Of a stretch of 5,868 bases of DNA, positions 1 to 5,868 are shown piece after piece. Positions within the stretch are counted from its first letter, which is position 1. Each line of letters begins with the position of its first letter. Source of the stretch: Tissierellaceae bacterium (lineage in GTDB: Bacteria > Bacillota > Clostridia > Tissierellales > Tissierellaceae); the NCBI GenBank assembly GCA_029264075.1, contig JARICQ010000162.1, positions 1 to 5,868 of the forward strand. Reading direction: 5' to 3'. Under the pieces are notes generated by a model. It had not been told where the DNA came from. It worked only from the letters and a program-made list of their open reading frames with translations, and did not search any database. The translations under genes and the position numbers were made by a program.

Positions 1-108
1 GCACTTCCATTGATGATAGGTGTTATATCTGGTACTTATTCTTCAATATTTATAGCATCACCATTTTTATATGAAATAACAAATTACAAAATAAAAACTG
101 CTAAATAG
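1..108 (+). CDS. secF: Protein translocase subunit SecF, C-terminal end (partial)
   Basis: The reading frame is open from the first base and ends at TAG 106-108, giving 35 residues; the 5' part lies outside the window. The peptide has a hydrophobic stretch containing GTYSSIFIASP (residues 11-21). This is a hallmark of the last transmembrane helix of SecF, the RND-type membrane partner of SecD that uses the proton gradient to help SecYEG-exported proteins leave the channel. A short polar tail (NYKIKTAK) follows, as expected for a cytoplasmic C-terminus. The assignment rests on that motif and on the common clostridial order secD-secF followed by lapA-like and recJ. A single-chain SecDF would end in the same way and cannot be excluded from this fragment. 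The stop codon lies inside the terminator hairpin that follows. Confidence 0.85.
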   Translation, partial: ALPLMIGVISGTYSSIFIASPFLYEITNYKIKTAK

Positions 109-126
109 CAGTTTTTATTTTGTAAT
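83..126 (+). terminator. Intrinsic terminator after secF, probably bidirectional
   Basis: Bases 83-102 pair perfectly with 107-126 (20 bp) around a four-base loop (AAAT, 103-106). The G+C-containing part, ACTGCT/AGCAGT, sits next to the loop. The descending arm continues as TTTTTATTTT, and the ascending arm carries the matching A-rich run. This is the form of a Rho-independent terminator that can work on either strand. It overlaps the end of secF, whose stop codon spans the loop and the first bases of the descending arm. It separates the sec genes from the lapA-recJ group, though some read-through is possible. Confidence 0.85.
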
Positions 127-169
127 AAGGGGTAAATATTAGAAAACAGATTAAAGAGGAGTGGTTTAA

Positions 170-559
170 TTGGAAAAAGGATTTATACTTAGCTTGATAT
201 TTGCAGCAATAGTAGCCATATTTGCATTAAATAATAGTGATGTAGTATTGATAAACTTATTTTTTACAAAGGTTGAAATTTCACAGGCAATAGTCATCTT
301 AATATCAGCTATATTAGGAGCTGTAGTTGCAGCAATCTTTTCAGGGGTTAGAAGCTTAAAATCTAGTAGAAAAGTTAAAAAAATAAATCAGGAAATAACA
401 GAATTAAATGAAAGAAACAAAGAACTAGAAGATCTTGTAAAATCAAAAGACGCCCAAATAAAGACTATATCTAGAGAAGTCGTTGATTCTCCAGGAAAGG
501 GAATCATAGGCAAGGAGCCTTCTAATATAAAGGATAAAGATATAATAGAAAAACAATAA
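170..559 (+). CDS. LapA-domain (DUF1049-type) small membrane protein
   Basis: This 129-residue protein starts at TTG 170, chosen because GAGGAGTG (156-163) lies just upstream and no better start is nearby. It has two hydrophobic helices, at about residues 4-20 and 39-60. They are separated by a short loop containing NNSDVVLINLFF, which resembles the 'N-x-V-x-I-x-F' loop of the LapA/DUF1049 family. After the second helix comes a basic patch (RSLKSSRKVKK) and a heptad-like charged helix (about 68-103), probably a cytoplasmic coiled coil, then a low-complexity polar tail. In proteobacteria LapA (YciS) works with LapB in controlling lipopolysaccharide synthesis. A Firmicute has no such role for it, so the function here is unknown; a scaffold at the membrane is only a guess. 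Proteins of this type commonly lie before recJ in clostridia. The 109-base gap to recJ means co-transcription is not certain. Confidence 0.75.
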   Translation: MEKGFILSLIFAAIVAIFALNNSDVVLINLFFTKVEISQAIVILISAILGAVVAAIFSGVRSLKSSRKVKKINQEITELNERNKELEDLVKSKDAQIKTISREVVDSPGKGIIGKEPSNIKDKDIIEKQ

Positions 560-592
560 ACAGACTGCTCTTCAAATATTAACCTTGAGAAC

Positions 593-621
593 TAGAAATT
601 AATCAATAAACATGATAGAAT
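593..621 (+). promoter_or_regulatory. Possible recJ promoter with extended -10
   Basis: TAGAAT at 616-621 matches five of six bases of TATAAT. It is preceded by TG at 613-614 with one base between, which is the extended -10 pattern. Seventeen bases further upstream is TAGAAA (593-598), a four-of-six match to TTGACA. Transcription would start near 628, inside the inverted repeat at 615-650. In such an AT-rich gap a match of this quality can arise by chance, so this is tentative. Confidence 0.3.
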
Positions 622-650
622 TTAGGTATTGGTCAATATCTAAATTCTAT
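615..650 (+). promoter_or_regulatory. 17-bp inverted repeat just upstream of recJ (hairpin or operator)
   Basis: Bases 615-625 (ATAGAATTTAG) are the exact reverse complement of 640-650 (CTAAATTCTAT). The symmetry continues inward through TATTG (627-631) and CAATA (634-638), with one G-T mismatch (626/639) that would be a G-U wobble in RNA. The whole element is therefore a 36-base near-perfect palindrome ending six bases before the recJ ribosome site. It could be an mRNA hairpin controlling recJ translation or stability, a weak AT-rich terminator for the lapA transcript (TTTTATT follows from 650), or a DNA operator overlapping the candidate -10 box. The sequence alone does not decide between these. 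Confidence 0.6.
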
Positions 651-656
651 TTTATT

Positions 657-663
657 GGAGTGA
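657..663 (+). promoter_or_regulatory. Ribosome binding site that fixes the recJ start at TTG 669
   Basis: GGAGTGA lies five bases before TTG 669. The upstream in-frame ATG at 612 is preceded by AATCAATAAAC, with no ribosome site. The 19 extra residues it would add are encoded largely by the inverted repeat and do not look like RecJ. This supports the TTG as the start. Confidence 0.8.
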
Positions 664-668
664 AATTA

Positions 669-2453
669 TTGGAAAAATGGTTTATTAAAAATAGAAAAGG
701 CAATATAGAAAAAACAATGAATGCACATGGAATATCTAAATTCTTATCAAAACTACTTATAAATAGAGGAATAAATGATTATAATCTAATTCAGAGTTAT
801 CTGAGTCCTGAATTTGACAAATTAAACCCTCCGCAAATGATGAAAGATATGGATAAGGGAGTAAATATAATAAGGAATAATATATTAAATAAAGAAAAAA
901 TAAGAATAGTTGGAGATTACGATGTAGATGGTGTAATATCTATATATAACCTATATAAGGGAATGAAAAGATGTGGTGGAGATGTCGATTATGTTGTGCC
1001 TGATAGAGTTGAGGATGGATATGGTATAAATGAAGAAATTGTTAAAAAAGCTAAATTTGATGGAATCTACACAATCATAACTTGTGACAATGGAATTGCT
1101 GCTATAGAAGCAGTTGAGCTTGCAAAAGAACTTGGAATGGCTGTGATCATAACTGACCATCACGACCTTCCCTTTACTAAAAATCTAGATGGCAAGATTG
1201 AATATATACATACTATGGCAGATGCAGTAATTAATCCCAAACAAGAGGAGTGTAGATACCCTTTTAAGTTACTCTGTGGAGCTGGAATAACATTTAAATT
1301 CATAGAAGATCTATATTCTAAGTTTAATATAAGCAGGGAAGAAGCATATAAGCTGATAGAGTATACGGCGATTGCTACAGTTTGTGATGTGGTTGATCTA
1401 ATAGATGAAAACAGAATTATAGTAAAAAAGGGATTAGAGCTATTAAATAAGACTGAAAATGTTGGTCTGAAGGCACTTATCAGAGAATCTGGAATTGAAG
1501 GCAAGGAGATATCAGTCTATCATTTGGGATTTGTAATAGGGCCAAGTATCAATGCATCTGGAAGACTTGAATCAGCACTTCTTGCTATAGAATTGCTACT
1601 GAGTGAAGATGAAGATGAAGCGAATGAATTGGCAAAAAAACTTAGAATATTGAATGATGAAAGAAAAAACATGACAAATTCTGGGGTAGAAAAGATAATC
1701 GAGGTCATAGAGAATAGCCCGATTAAAGATGATAAGGTCTTAGTCGTCTATGAATCAAGCATACATGAGAGCATAGCGGGGATAATTGCTGGTCGAGTAA
1801 AAGATAAATTAAATAAACCAACCATTGTACTAACAGATGCAAAGGATGGGGTTAAGGGATCCGGTAGGTCTATTAAAGAGTACAATATGTTTGAAGAGTT
1901 ATCTAAATGCAAGGATCTACTGAATAGATTTGGCGGACATCCAATGGCAGCTGGATTAAGTCTTGATTTATCAAAGATAGATAATTTAAGAAAGCGATTA
2001 AATGACTTGACAGAGCTGACAGAAGAAGATTTAATATCTAAAAAATATATTGACATGCAACTGCCCTTAGATTATATTAGTTTTAAGCTCATGGATGAAT
2101 TGAGCATTTTAGAGCCTTTTGGTAAGGGAAATAACAAACCTTTATTTGGAGATAAAAATATAAGAGTCAAAAAAGGAACTATACTTGGTAAAAATAAAAA
2201 TGTTCTTAAACTAGTACTGGAAAGTAAAAACAAGAAGAATATGGAAGGGCTTTTTTTTGGAGATATAAAGAGTTTTGAAAACTCGGTAAGAAAGGCCCAC
2301 GGTGATAGTGGATTAGATAATCTTTATAGAGGGATAGATAGCAGGGTAGATCTAGATATACTATACTATCCATCTATAAATGAGTTTAGAGGCAATACAA
2401 ACCTACAAGTTATTATTCAAAACTTTAGGGTAGGCAAACAATCGAATAATTAA
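669..2453 (+). CDS. recJ: Single-stranded-DNA-specific exonuclease RecJ
   Basis: RecJ degrades single-stranded DNA 5' to 3' with divalent metals and acts in recombinational, mismatch and base-excision repair. From TTG 669 the protein has 594 residues, normal for Firmicute RecJ, and begins MEKWFIKN, a typical clostridial RecJ start. The DHH phosphoesterase domain is complete: GDYDVDG (82-88), TCDNG (138-142), DHH (163-165), VCDVVDL (238-244) and the connector motif GPSINASGRL (291-300). The DHHA1 domain shows GSGRS (397-401) and FGGHPMAAG (421-429). After LEPFGKGNNKPLF (481-493) comes the C-terminal OB-like DNA-binding domain, to about residue 588. The metal-binding Asp and His residues appear intact. 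One detail: the usual GPRINA is GPSINA here, with Ser at 293. rel starts 14 bases after the stop. An eight-T run (2251-2258) lies in the C-terminal part. Confidence 0.96.
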   Translation: MEKWFIKNRKGNIEKTMNAHGISKFLSKLLINRGINDYNLIQSYLSPEFDKLNPPQMMKDMDKGVNIIRNNILNKEKIRIVGDYDVDGVISIYNLYKGMKRCGGDVDYVVPDRVEDGYGINEEIVKKAKFDGIYTIITCDNGIAAIEAVELAKELGMAVIITDHHDLPFTKNLDGKIEYIHTMADAVINPKQEECRYPFKLLCGAGITFKFIEDLYSKFNISREEAYKLIEYTAIATVCDVVDLIDENRIIVKKGLELLNKTENVGLKALIRESGIEGKEISVYHLGFVIGPSINASGRLESALLAIELLLSEDEDEANELAKKLRILNDERKNMTNSGVEKIIEVIENSPIKDDKVLVVYESSIHESIAGIIAGRVKDKLNKPTIVLTDAKDGVKGSGRSIKEYNMFEELSKCKDLLNRFGGHPMAAGLSLDLSKIDNLRKRLNDLTELTEEDLISKKYIDMQLPLDYISFKLMDELSILEPFGKGNNKPLFGDKNIRVKKGTILGKNKNVLKLVLESKNKKNMEGLFFGDIKSFENSVRKAHGDSGLDNLYRGIDSRVDLDILYYPSINEFRGNTNLQVIIQNFRVGKQSNN

Positions 2454-2455
2454 AG

Positions 2456-2463
2456 AAGGTGAG
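2456..2463 (+). promoter_or_regulatory. Ribosome binding site that fixes the rel start at ATG 2468
   Basis: AAGGTGAG contains AGGTGA, a six-base match to the 16S anti-Shine-Dalgarno complement, five bases before ATG 2468. The longer reading would start at GTG 2459, but that GTG is itself part of this ribosome site and has no other site upstream. ATG 2468 is therefore preferred. Confidence 0.85.
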
Positions 2464-2467
2464 ACCA

Positions 2468-4633
2468 ATGTTAGAGAAATTACTTTCAAAAATAGAGCAA
2501 TATAATCCCTATGCTGATTTAGATTTGATAATCAAAGCATATCGTTTTGCTGAGCTGTCTCATGAAGGACAGTTCAGGAATTCAGGTGAGAAATTTTTTA
2601 TTCATCCAGTGAATGTTGCTATCATATTGACAGAGTTAAATATGGATACTGCAACTATAATAGCAGGACTCCTTCATGACAGTATAGAAGATACACCAGT
2701 AACTCATGAAGATATATCTGAGAGATTTGGTATTGAAATAGCTGATTTAGTAGAGGGTGTTACAAAACTTAAGAAGCTACAATATATGACCAAGCAAGAA
2801 AATCAAGCTGAAAACTTGAGAAAAATGGTACTTGCAATGGCCAAGGATATACGTGTCATTATAGTAAAGCTTGCTGATAGGCTTCACAATATGAGAACCT
2901 TAGAGTATATGAGTGATGAGAAGAGAAAAGAAAAGGCAGTGGAAACCCTAGAAATTTATGCACCTCTAGCACACAGGCTTGGTATCTCTAAGATCAAATG
3001 GGAATTAGAAGACTTGTCACTTAGGTACTTAGACCCCGATAATTATTATGACTTAGTTGAAAGAGTTTCAAAGAGAAGGGGCGAAAGAGAAGAATATATA
3101 GAGTCTATCATAGCAACCTTAAAAGAAAAACTAGATGGAGTCGATATAGAAAATGATATTAGCGGTCGACCAAAGAATTTTTATAGTATATATAAAAAGA
3201 TGGTCTATGAAAAAAAAGCCTTCGAACAAATTTTCGATCTTACAGCTATAAGAGTAATAGTTGAAGATATAAAAAATTGCTATGAAGTACTAGGTATAGT
3301 TCATAGCCTGTGGAAGCCTATACCAGGAAGATTTAAAGACTATATAGCCATGCCTAAACCGAATATGTACCAGTCTATACACACCACTGTAATAGGGCCA
3401 AGAGGAGAGACTTTTGAGGTGCAAATAAGAAGTTGGGAAATGCATAAAACTGCTGAGTTTGGTATAGCAGCCCACTGGAGATACAAAGAGGGATCAACCA
3501 AAGCTGACAATTTCGATGAAAAACTCACCTGGCTCAGACAGCTCTTAGAATGGCAGTCTGATTTAAATGACCCAAAGGATTTTATGGAGACTTTAAAGAT
3601 TGATTTCTTTACAGATGAAGTATTTGTCTTTACACCTAGGGGAGATGTAATCAATCTTCCGGAGGGGTCTACACCTATTGATTTTGCATATAGGGTTCAT
3701 AGTGAAGTAGGAGATAAATGCGTAGGAGCAAAAGTCGATGGACGTATGGTACCTCTCAATCACAAGCTTCAGAATGGGAATATTGTTGAAGTTATAACGT
3801 CAAAAAATAGTGGGCCAAGTAGAGACTGGCTTAAAATAGTTAAAAGCACTCAAGCAAGAAATAAAATAAGACAATATTTTAAAATCAAAGAAAAAGATGT
3901 AAATATTATAAGAGGAAGAGAAATGCTTGAAAAAGAGGTTAAAAGACTTGGTTATAAAGCTAGTGAACTTTTAAAAGAAGATTGGCTTAAGTCTGTTGTA
4001 TCAAAGATGAGCATGAGCTCTGTCGAAGATCTTTATTCGGCCCTTGGATATGGTAGCGTCTCTCTTAGTCAAGTAATCCCTAAAATAAGAAATATATACA
4101 ATAAGGAAAATGACATAACAGATGAAAAGATATTAGAAGAAGAAAAATCTAGACAAAGTCAAGTCAAAAAAGAAAAGAGTAAATTCTCTCAAGGAGTAAA
4201 CATAAAAGGTTTAGATAATATAAAAATTAGATTTGCAAAATGTTGCAATCCAGTTCCTGGAGATAAGATCATAGGTTTCATCACCAAAGGAAGAGGAGTT
4301 GCTGTACACCGAACTGACTGTCCTAATATAAGCAGTTCAGAAAACACTGAAAGATTTATTGAAGTCCAATGGGACAATGGAAAAGATGCATCTTATCCTG
4401 CAGAAATTCAGGTTAAGGCAAGTGATAGATTTGGTTTGTTATCTGAGATAACAAAACAAATAACTGAAGCAGATATAGGGCTTATGGGACTGAATGCAAG
4501 GACAGATGATAAGGATAAAACAGCAATAATAAATCTAACACTTGAGATTAAAGATATAGAAGATTTAAGAAATTTAATGAAAAAAATAAAGAGAATAGAA
4601 AGCATTATAGATGTATACAGAGTGACTTCTTAG
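2468..4633 (+). CDS. rel: Bifunctional (p)ppGpp synthetase/hydrolase Rel (RSH family)
   Basis: Rel transfers pyrophosphate from ATP to GDP or GTP when uncharged tRNA sits on a stalled ribosome, and hydrolyses (p)ppGpp when it does not. It sets the stringent response. The protein has 721 residues from ATG 2468, close to the roughly 735 of B. subtilis RelA. Domains in order: HD hydrolase (about 20-190) with H46, H70-D71, E74, D137 and N141 all present, so the hydrolase should be active; synthetase (about 230-345) with D257, RFKD (288-291), Y301 and E317; TGS (about 384-445) with H411; a helical region; the Cys-rich/zinc-finger domain with CCNPVPGD (592-599) and H614/C618; and ACT (about 645-721). 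The R-x-K-D form of the synthetase motif, rather than the E-x-D-D of synthetase-only RelA, marks a bifunctional enzyme. Its stop codon overlaps the dtd ribosome site. It is often named relA in Firmicutes. Confidence 0.97.
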   Translation: MLEKLLSKIEQYNPYADLDLIIKAYRFAELSHEGQFRNSGEKFFIHPVNVAIILTELNMDTATIIAGLLHDSIEDTPVTHEDISERFGIEIADLVEGVTKLKKLQYMTKQENQAENLRKMVLAMAKDIRVIIVKLADRLHNMRTLEYMSDEKRKEKAVETLEIYAPLAHRLGISKIKWELEDLSLRYLDPDNYYDLVERVSKRRGEREEYIESIIATLKEKLDGVDIENDISGRPKNFYSIYKKMVYEKKAFEQIFDLTAIRVIVEDIKNCYEVLGIVHSLWKPIPGRFKDYIAMPKPNMYQSIHTTVIGPRGETFEVQIRSWEMHKTAEFGIAAHWRYKEGSTKADNFDEKLTWLRQLLEWQSDLNDPKDFMETLKIDFFTDEVFVFTPRGDVINLPEGSTPIDFAYRVHSEVGDKCVGAKVDGRMVPLNHKLQNGNIVEVITSKNSGPSRDWLKIVKSTQARNKIRQYFKIKEKDVNIIRGREMLEKEVKRLGYKASELLKEDWLKSVVSKMSMSSVEDLYSALGYGSVSLSQVIPKIRNIYNKENDITDEKILEEEKSRQSQVKKEKSKFSQGVNIKGLDNIKIRFAKCCNPVPGDKIIGFITKGRGVAVHRTDCPNISSSENTERFIEVQWDNGKDASYPAEIQVKASDRFGLLSEITKQITEADIGLMGLNARTDDKDKTAIINLTLEIKDIEDLRNLMKKIKRIESIIDVYRVTS

Positions 4634-4643
4634 GAGTGATATT

Positions 4644-5093
4644 TTGAGAATAATTGTACAAAGAGTTAAAGAGGCTAGTGTAAGAGTAGACGATAGAGTA
4701 GTTGGATCTATTGATAAGGGGCTACTAGTATTTTTGGGAGTAGGGGCTCTAGATGATGAGAAAGACCTAGACTATATGTTTAACAAAGTTCTAGGTCTTA
4801 GGATTTTTCAAGATGAAGATGACAAGATGAATCTTTCTCTAGAAGATATAGATGGGGAACTTCTTGTAGTCTCTCAATTTACTCTTTACGGAGATGTAAG
4901 AAAAGGCAGAAGACCAAGTTTTACTGATTCAGCCTCTCCAGAAATGGGAGAGGAATTTTATGAAAAATTCACAGAAAAATGTAGAGAAAGTGGAGTAAAG
5001 GTAGAGACGGGAATATTTGGAGCAGATATGAAAGTAGATCTAACAAATGATGGACCTGTAACAATCATGCTGGACAGTAAAAAGACTTTTTAG
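4644..5093 (+). CDS. dtd: D-aminoacyl-tRNA deacylase
   Basis: Dtd hydrolyses the ester bond of D-aminoacyl-tRNAs (and glycyl-tRNA-Ala), recycling the tRNA and keeping D-amino acids out of proteins. The 149-residue length is normal. The start MRIIVQRV is the standard family N-terminus, which supports TTG 4644. AGGAGTGA (4632-4639) is its ribosome site and shares bases with the rel stop codon, so the two are probably translationally coupled. Both signature motifs are intact: SQFTLYGD (77-84), holding the active-site Ser/Gln/Phe/Thr, and NDGPVT (135-140), holding the Gly-cisPro pair that rejects L-aminoacyl substrates. Location directly after rel is common in Firmicutes. Expression is probably set by the upstream operon promoter, since there are only ten bases between the genes. 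Confidence 0.96.
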   Translation: MRIIVQRVKEASVRVDDRVVGSIDKGLLVFLGVGALDDEKDLDYMFNKVLGLRIFQDEDDKMNLSLEDIDGELLVVSQFTLYGDVRKGRRPSFTDSASPEMGEEFYEKFTEKCRESGVKVETGIFGADMKVDLTNDGPVTIMLDSKKTF

Positions 5094-5104
5094 GAGGTAG
5101 GGAA

Positions 5105-5725
5105 TTGGAAATTATAAGACTTGCAGCTGGGATATACGCTGCTAATTGTTATATAGTATTTGATAGAAATACCATGGATGGCCTCGTAGTAGACCCAGGT
5201 GGAGATTCAGATGATATAATTAAAAAAGTAGAAGATGAAAAGATCAACATAGTAGGCATTGTACTCACCCACGGTCATGCAGATCATATTGGGGGATTAA
5301 AAGATTTAAAGGAAGAATTTGATGTCGATATAATGATACATGAAGAAGAAAGAGAGATGCTGATGGATAAAAATATAAATCTATCAAGTGTTATGGGAAG
5401 TGACAAGATAGAGATTGAGCCAGATAGACTTTTAAAAGATGGTGATGTCATAAAGGTTGGAGAAAAAGAATTGCTTGTAATCCATACTCCAGGCCACACA
5501 AAAGGTGGAATATGCTTAAAAACAGGTGATAGTATAATTACAGGAGATACTTTATTTCAAGCTTCTATAGGGAGGACAGACTTATATGGAGGAGACTTTG
5601 ATACTATTATAGACTCTATCAAATCAAAGATAATGATATATGATGATAAGACCAGTATATTTCCAGGTCATGGGTCTCCTTCCAAAATAAAGTTTGAAAA
5701 GAAAAATAATCCATATATAAAATAA
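5105..5725 (+). CDS. MBL-fold metallo-hydrolase, glyoxalase II-like (YcbL type)
   Basis: This 206-residue metallo-beta-lactamase-fold protein starts at TTG 5105, six bases after a near-ideal AGGAGGT (5092-5098) that overlaps the dtd stop. The two-metal site is complete: THGHADH (55-61, with H56, H58, D60, H61), H131 in HTPGH, D148 in TGDTLF and H189 in FPGHG. The segment SIGRTDL (154-160) and the short length, without the C-terminal helical domain of classical GloB, place it with the YcbL-like hydrolases. Some members of that group cleave S-lactoylglutathione or other thioesters. Most clostridia lack glutathione, so the real substrate here may be another small thiol ester and is not known. 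There is no signal peptide, so it should be cytoplasmic. It lies between dtd and hemZ, an arrangement common in Firmicutes. Confidence 0.92.
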   Translation: MEIIRLAAGIYAANCYIVFDRNTMDGLVVDPGGDSDDIIKKVEDEKINIVGIVLTHGHADHIGGLKDLKEEFDVDIMIHEEEREMLMDKNINLSSVMGSDKIEIEPDRLLKDGDVIKVGEKELLVIHTPGHTKGGICLKTGDSIITGDTLFQASIGRTDLYGGDFDTIIDSIKSKIMIYDDKTSIFPGHGSPSKIKFEKKNNPYIK

Positions 5726-5742
5726 AATAATTAGGGGAAATA

Positions 5743-5868
5743 ATGATATATCTATTAATAAAAAACCACAATCAAGAGTATAGTTTAAGTAATTTAATTA
5801 AAGTTTTTTTCCCAGATACTGAGATAAATATAATTGAAAAAATGGAAGCTTATCCAAACAAAGGAATT
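5743..5868 (+). CDS. hemZ: Probable coproporphyrinogen dehydrogenase HemZ, N-terminal fragment (partial)
   Basis: An open frame starts at ATG 5743 and runs off the window end (42 codons). AGGGG (5733-5737) lies five bases upstream as the ribosome site, and the gap to the MBL gene is 17 bases. The visible peptide has a short beta-rich start followed by LSNLIKVFFPDTEI (15-28). This resembles the N-terminus of clostridial HemZ, an oxygen-independent, radical-SAM coproporphyrinogen III oxidase-like protein of the heme pathway. The CxxxCxxC radical-SAM motif would lie further downstream and is not visible. The call rests on this weak N-terminal resemblance plus the well-known order rel-dtd-MBL-hemZ(-hisS). 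Confidence 0.7.
   Translation, partial: MIYLLIKNHNQEYSLSNLIKVFFPDTEINIIEKMEAYPNKGI

Noticed and set aside
127..169. Promoter for lapA in the gap after the terminator
   Set aside because: I looked for paired -35 and -10 boxes, but the candidates (for example TTGTAA at 120-125) have no acceptable -10 at the right distance. A promoter may exist but cannot be supported.
560..611. Small gene or regulatory RNA in the first half of the lapA-recJ gap
   Set aside because: No open frame with a ribosome site and no stable structure beyond the palindrome at 615-650 is visible.
951..2056. Four minus-strand open frames of 62-114 codons opposite recJ
   Set aside because: They are antisense shadows of recJ. 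They lack ribosome sites, are Ser/Ile/Phe-rich as expected from the reverse of AT-rich coding DNA, and resemble no family I know.
3163..3172. GGTCGACC short palindrome within rel
   Set aside because: An eight-base palindrome inside the conserved SGRPK codons is expected by chance and is explained by coding.
3290..5499. Minus-strand open frames opposite rel and the MBL gene (61-104 codons)
   Set aside because: These are shadows of strongly conserved coding sequence with no supporting start signals or recognisable domains.
1..5868. Mobile element, CRISPR array, toxin-antitoxin or other novel system
   Set aside because: There are no direct-repeat arrays, transposase or integrase motifs, tRNA junctions or codon-use shifts. 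Every substantial frame belongs to a known housekeeping family in conserved order.

Overview
This is an AT-rich window (roughly one third G+C by eye) from a low-GC Gram-positive bacterium, most likely an anaerobic clostridium-type Firmicute (Clostridia/Tissierellia). The evidence is the AGA/ATA-rich codon use, the strong AGGAG-type ribosome sites, the frequent TTG starts, and the gene order secF - lapA-like - recJ - rel - dtd - metallo-hydrolase - hemZ, most of which is a familiar clostridial order. All genes read on the + strand. The other frames contain only shadow ORFs.

Layout. Bases 1-108 hold the last 35 codons of secF. A near-perfect intrinsic terminator hairpin (83-126) contains the secF stop codon in its loop and descending arm. 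A new gene group then begins: a small LapA-domain membrane protein (170-559); a 109-base gap with a 17-bp inverted repeat and a possible promoter; recJ (669-2453); rel (2468-4633); dtd (4644-5093); an MBL-fold hydrolase of the glyoxalase II-like group (5105-5725); and the first 42 codons of probable hemZ (5743 to the window end). From recJ onward the gaps are only 10-17 bases, so recJ-rel-dtd-MBL-hemZ looks like one transcription unit, with lapA possibly joined to it.

How the genes relate. Rel makes and breaks (p)ppGpp. Dtd removes D-amino acids from mischarged tRNA. RecJ degrades single-stranded DNA in repair. The MBL enzyme probably hydrolyses a small thioester or a related metabolite. HemZ is a radical-SAM coproporphyrinogen enzyme. 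They do not form one pathway; this is a conserved housekeeping cluster that combines stress response, translation quality control and repair.

Two starts differ from the longest-ORF reading. RecJ is better started at TTG 669 than at ATG 612, and Rel at ATG 2468 than at GTG 2459, because the ribosome sites fit only the downstream starts. I saw no mobile elements, CRISPR, tRNA/rRNA or novel defence system. The most interesting non-coding signal is the palindrome just upstream of recJ. The most notable absence is apt, which often sits between recJ and rel in clostridia.
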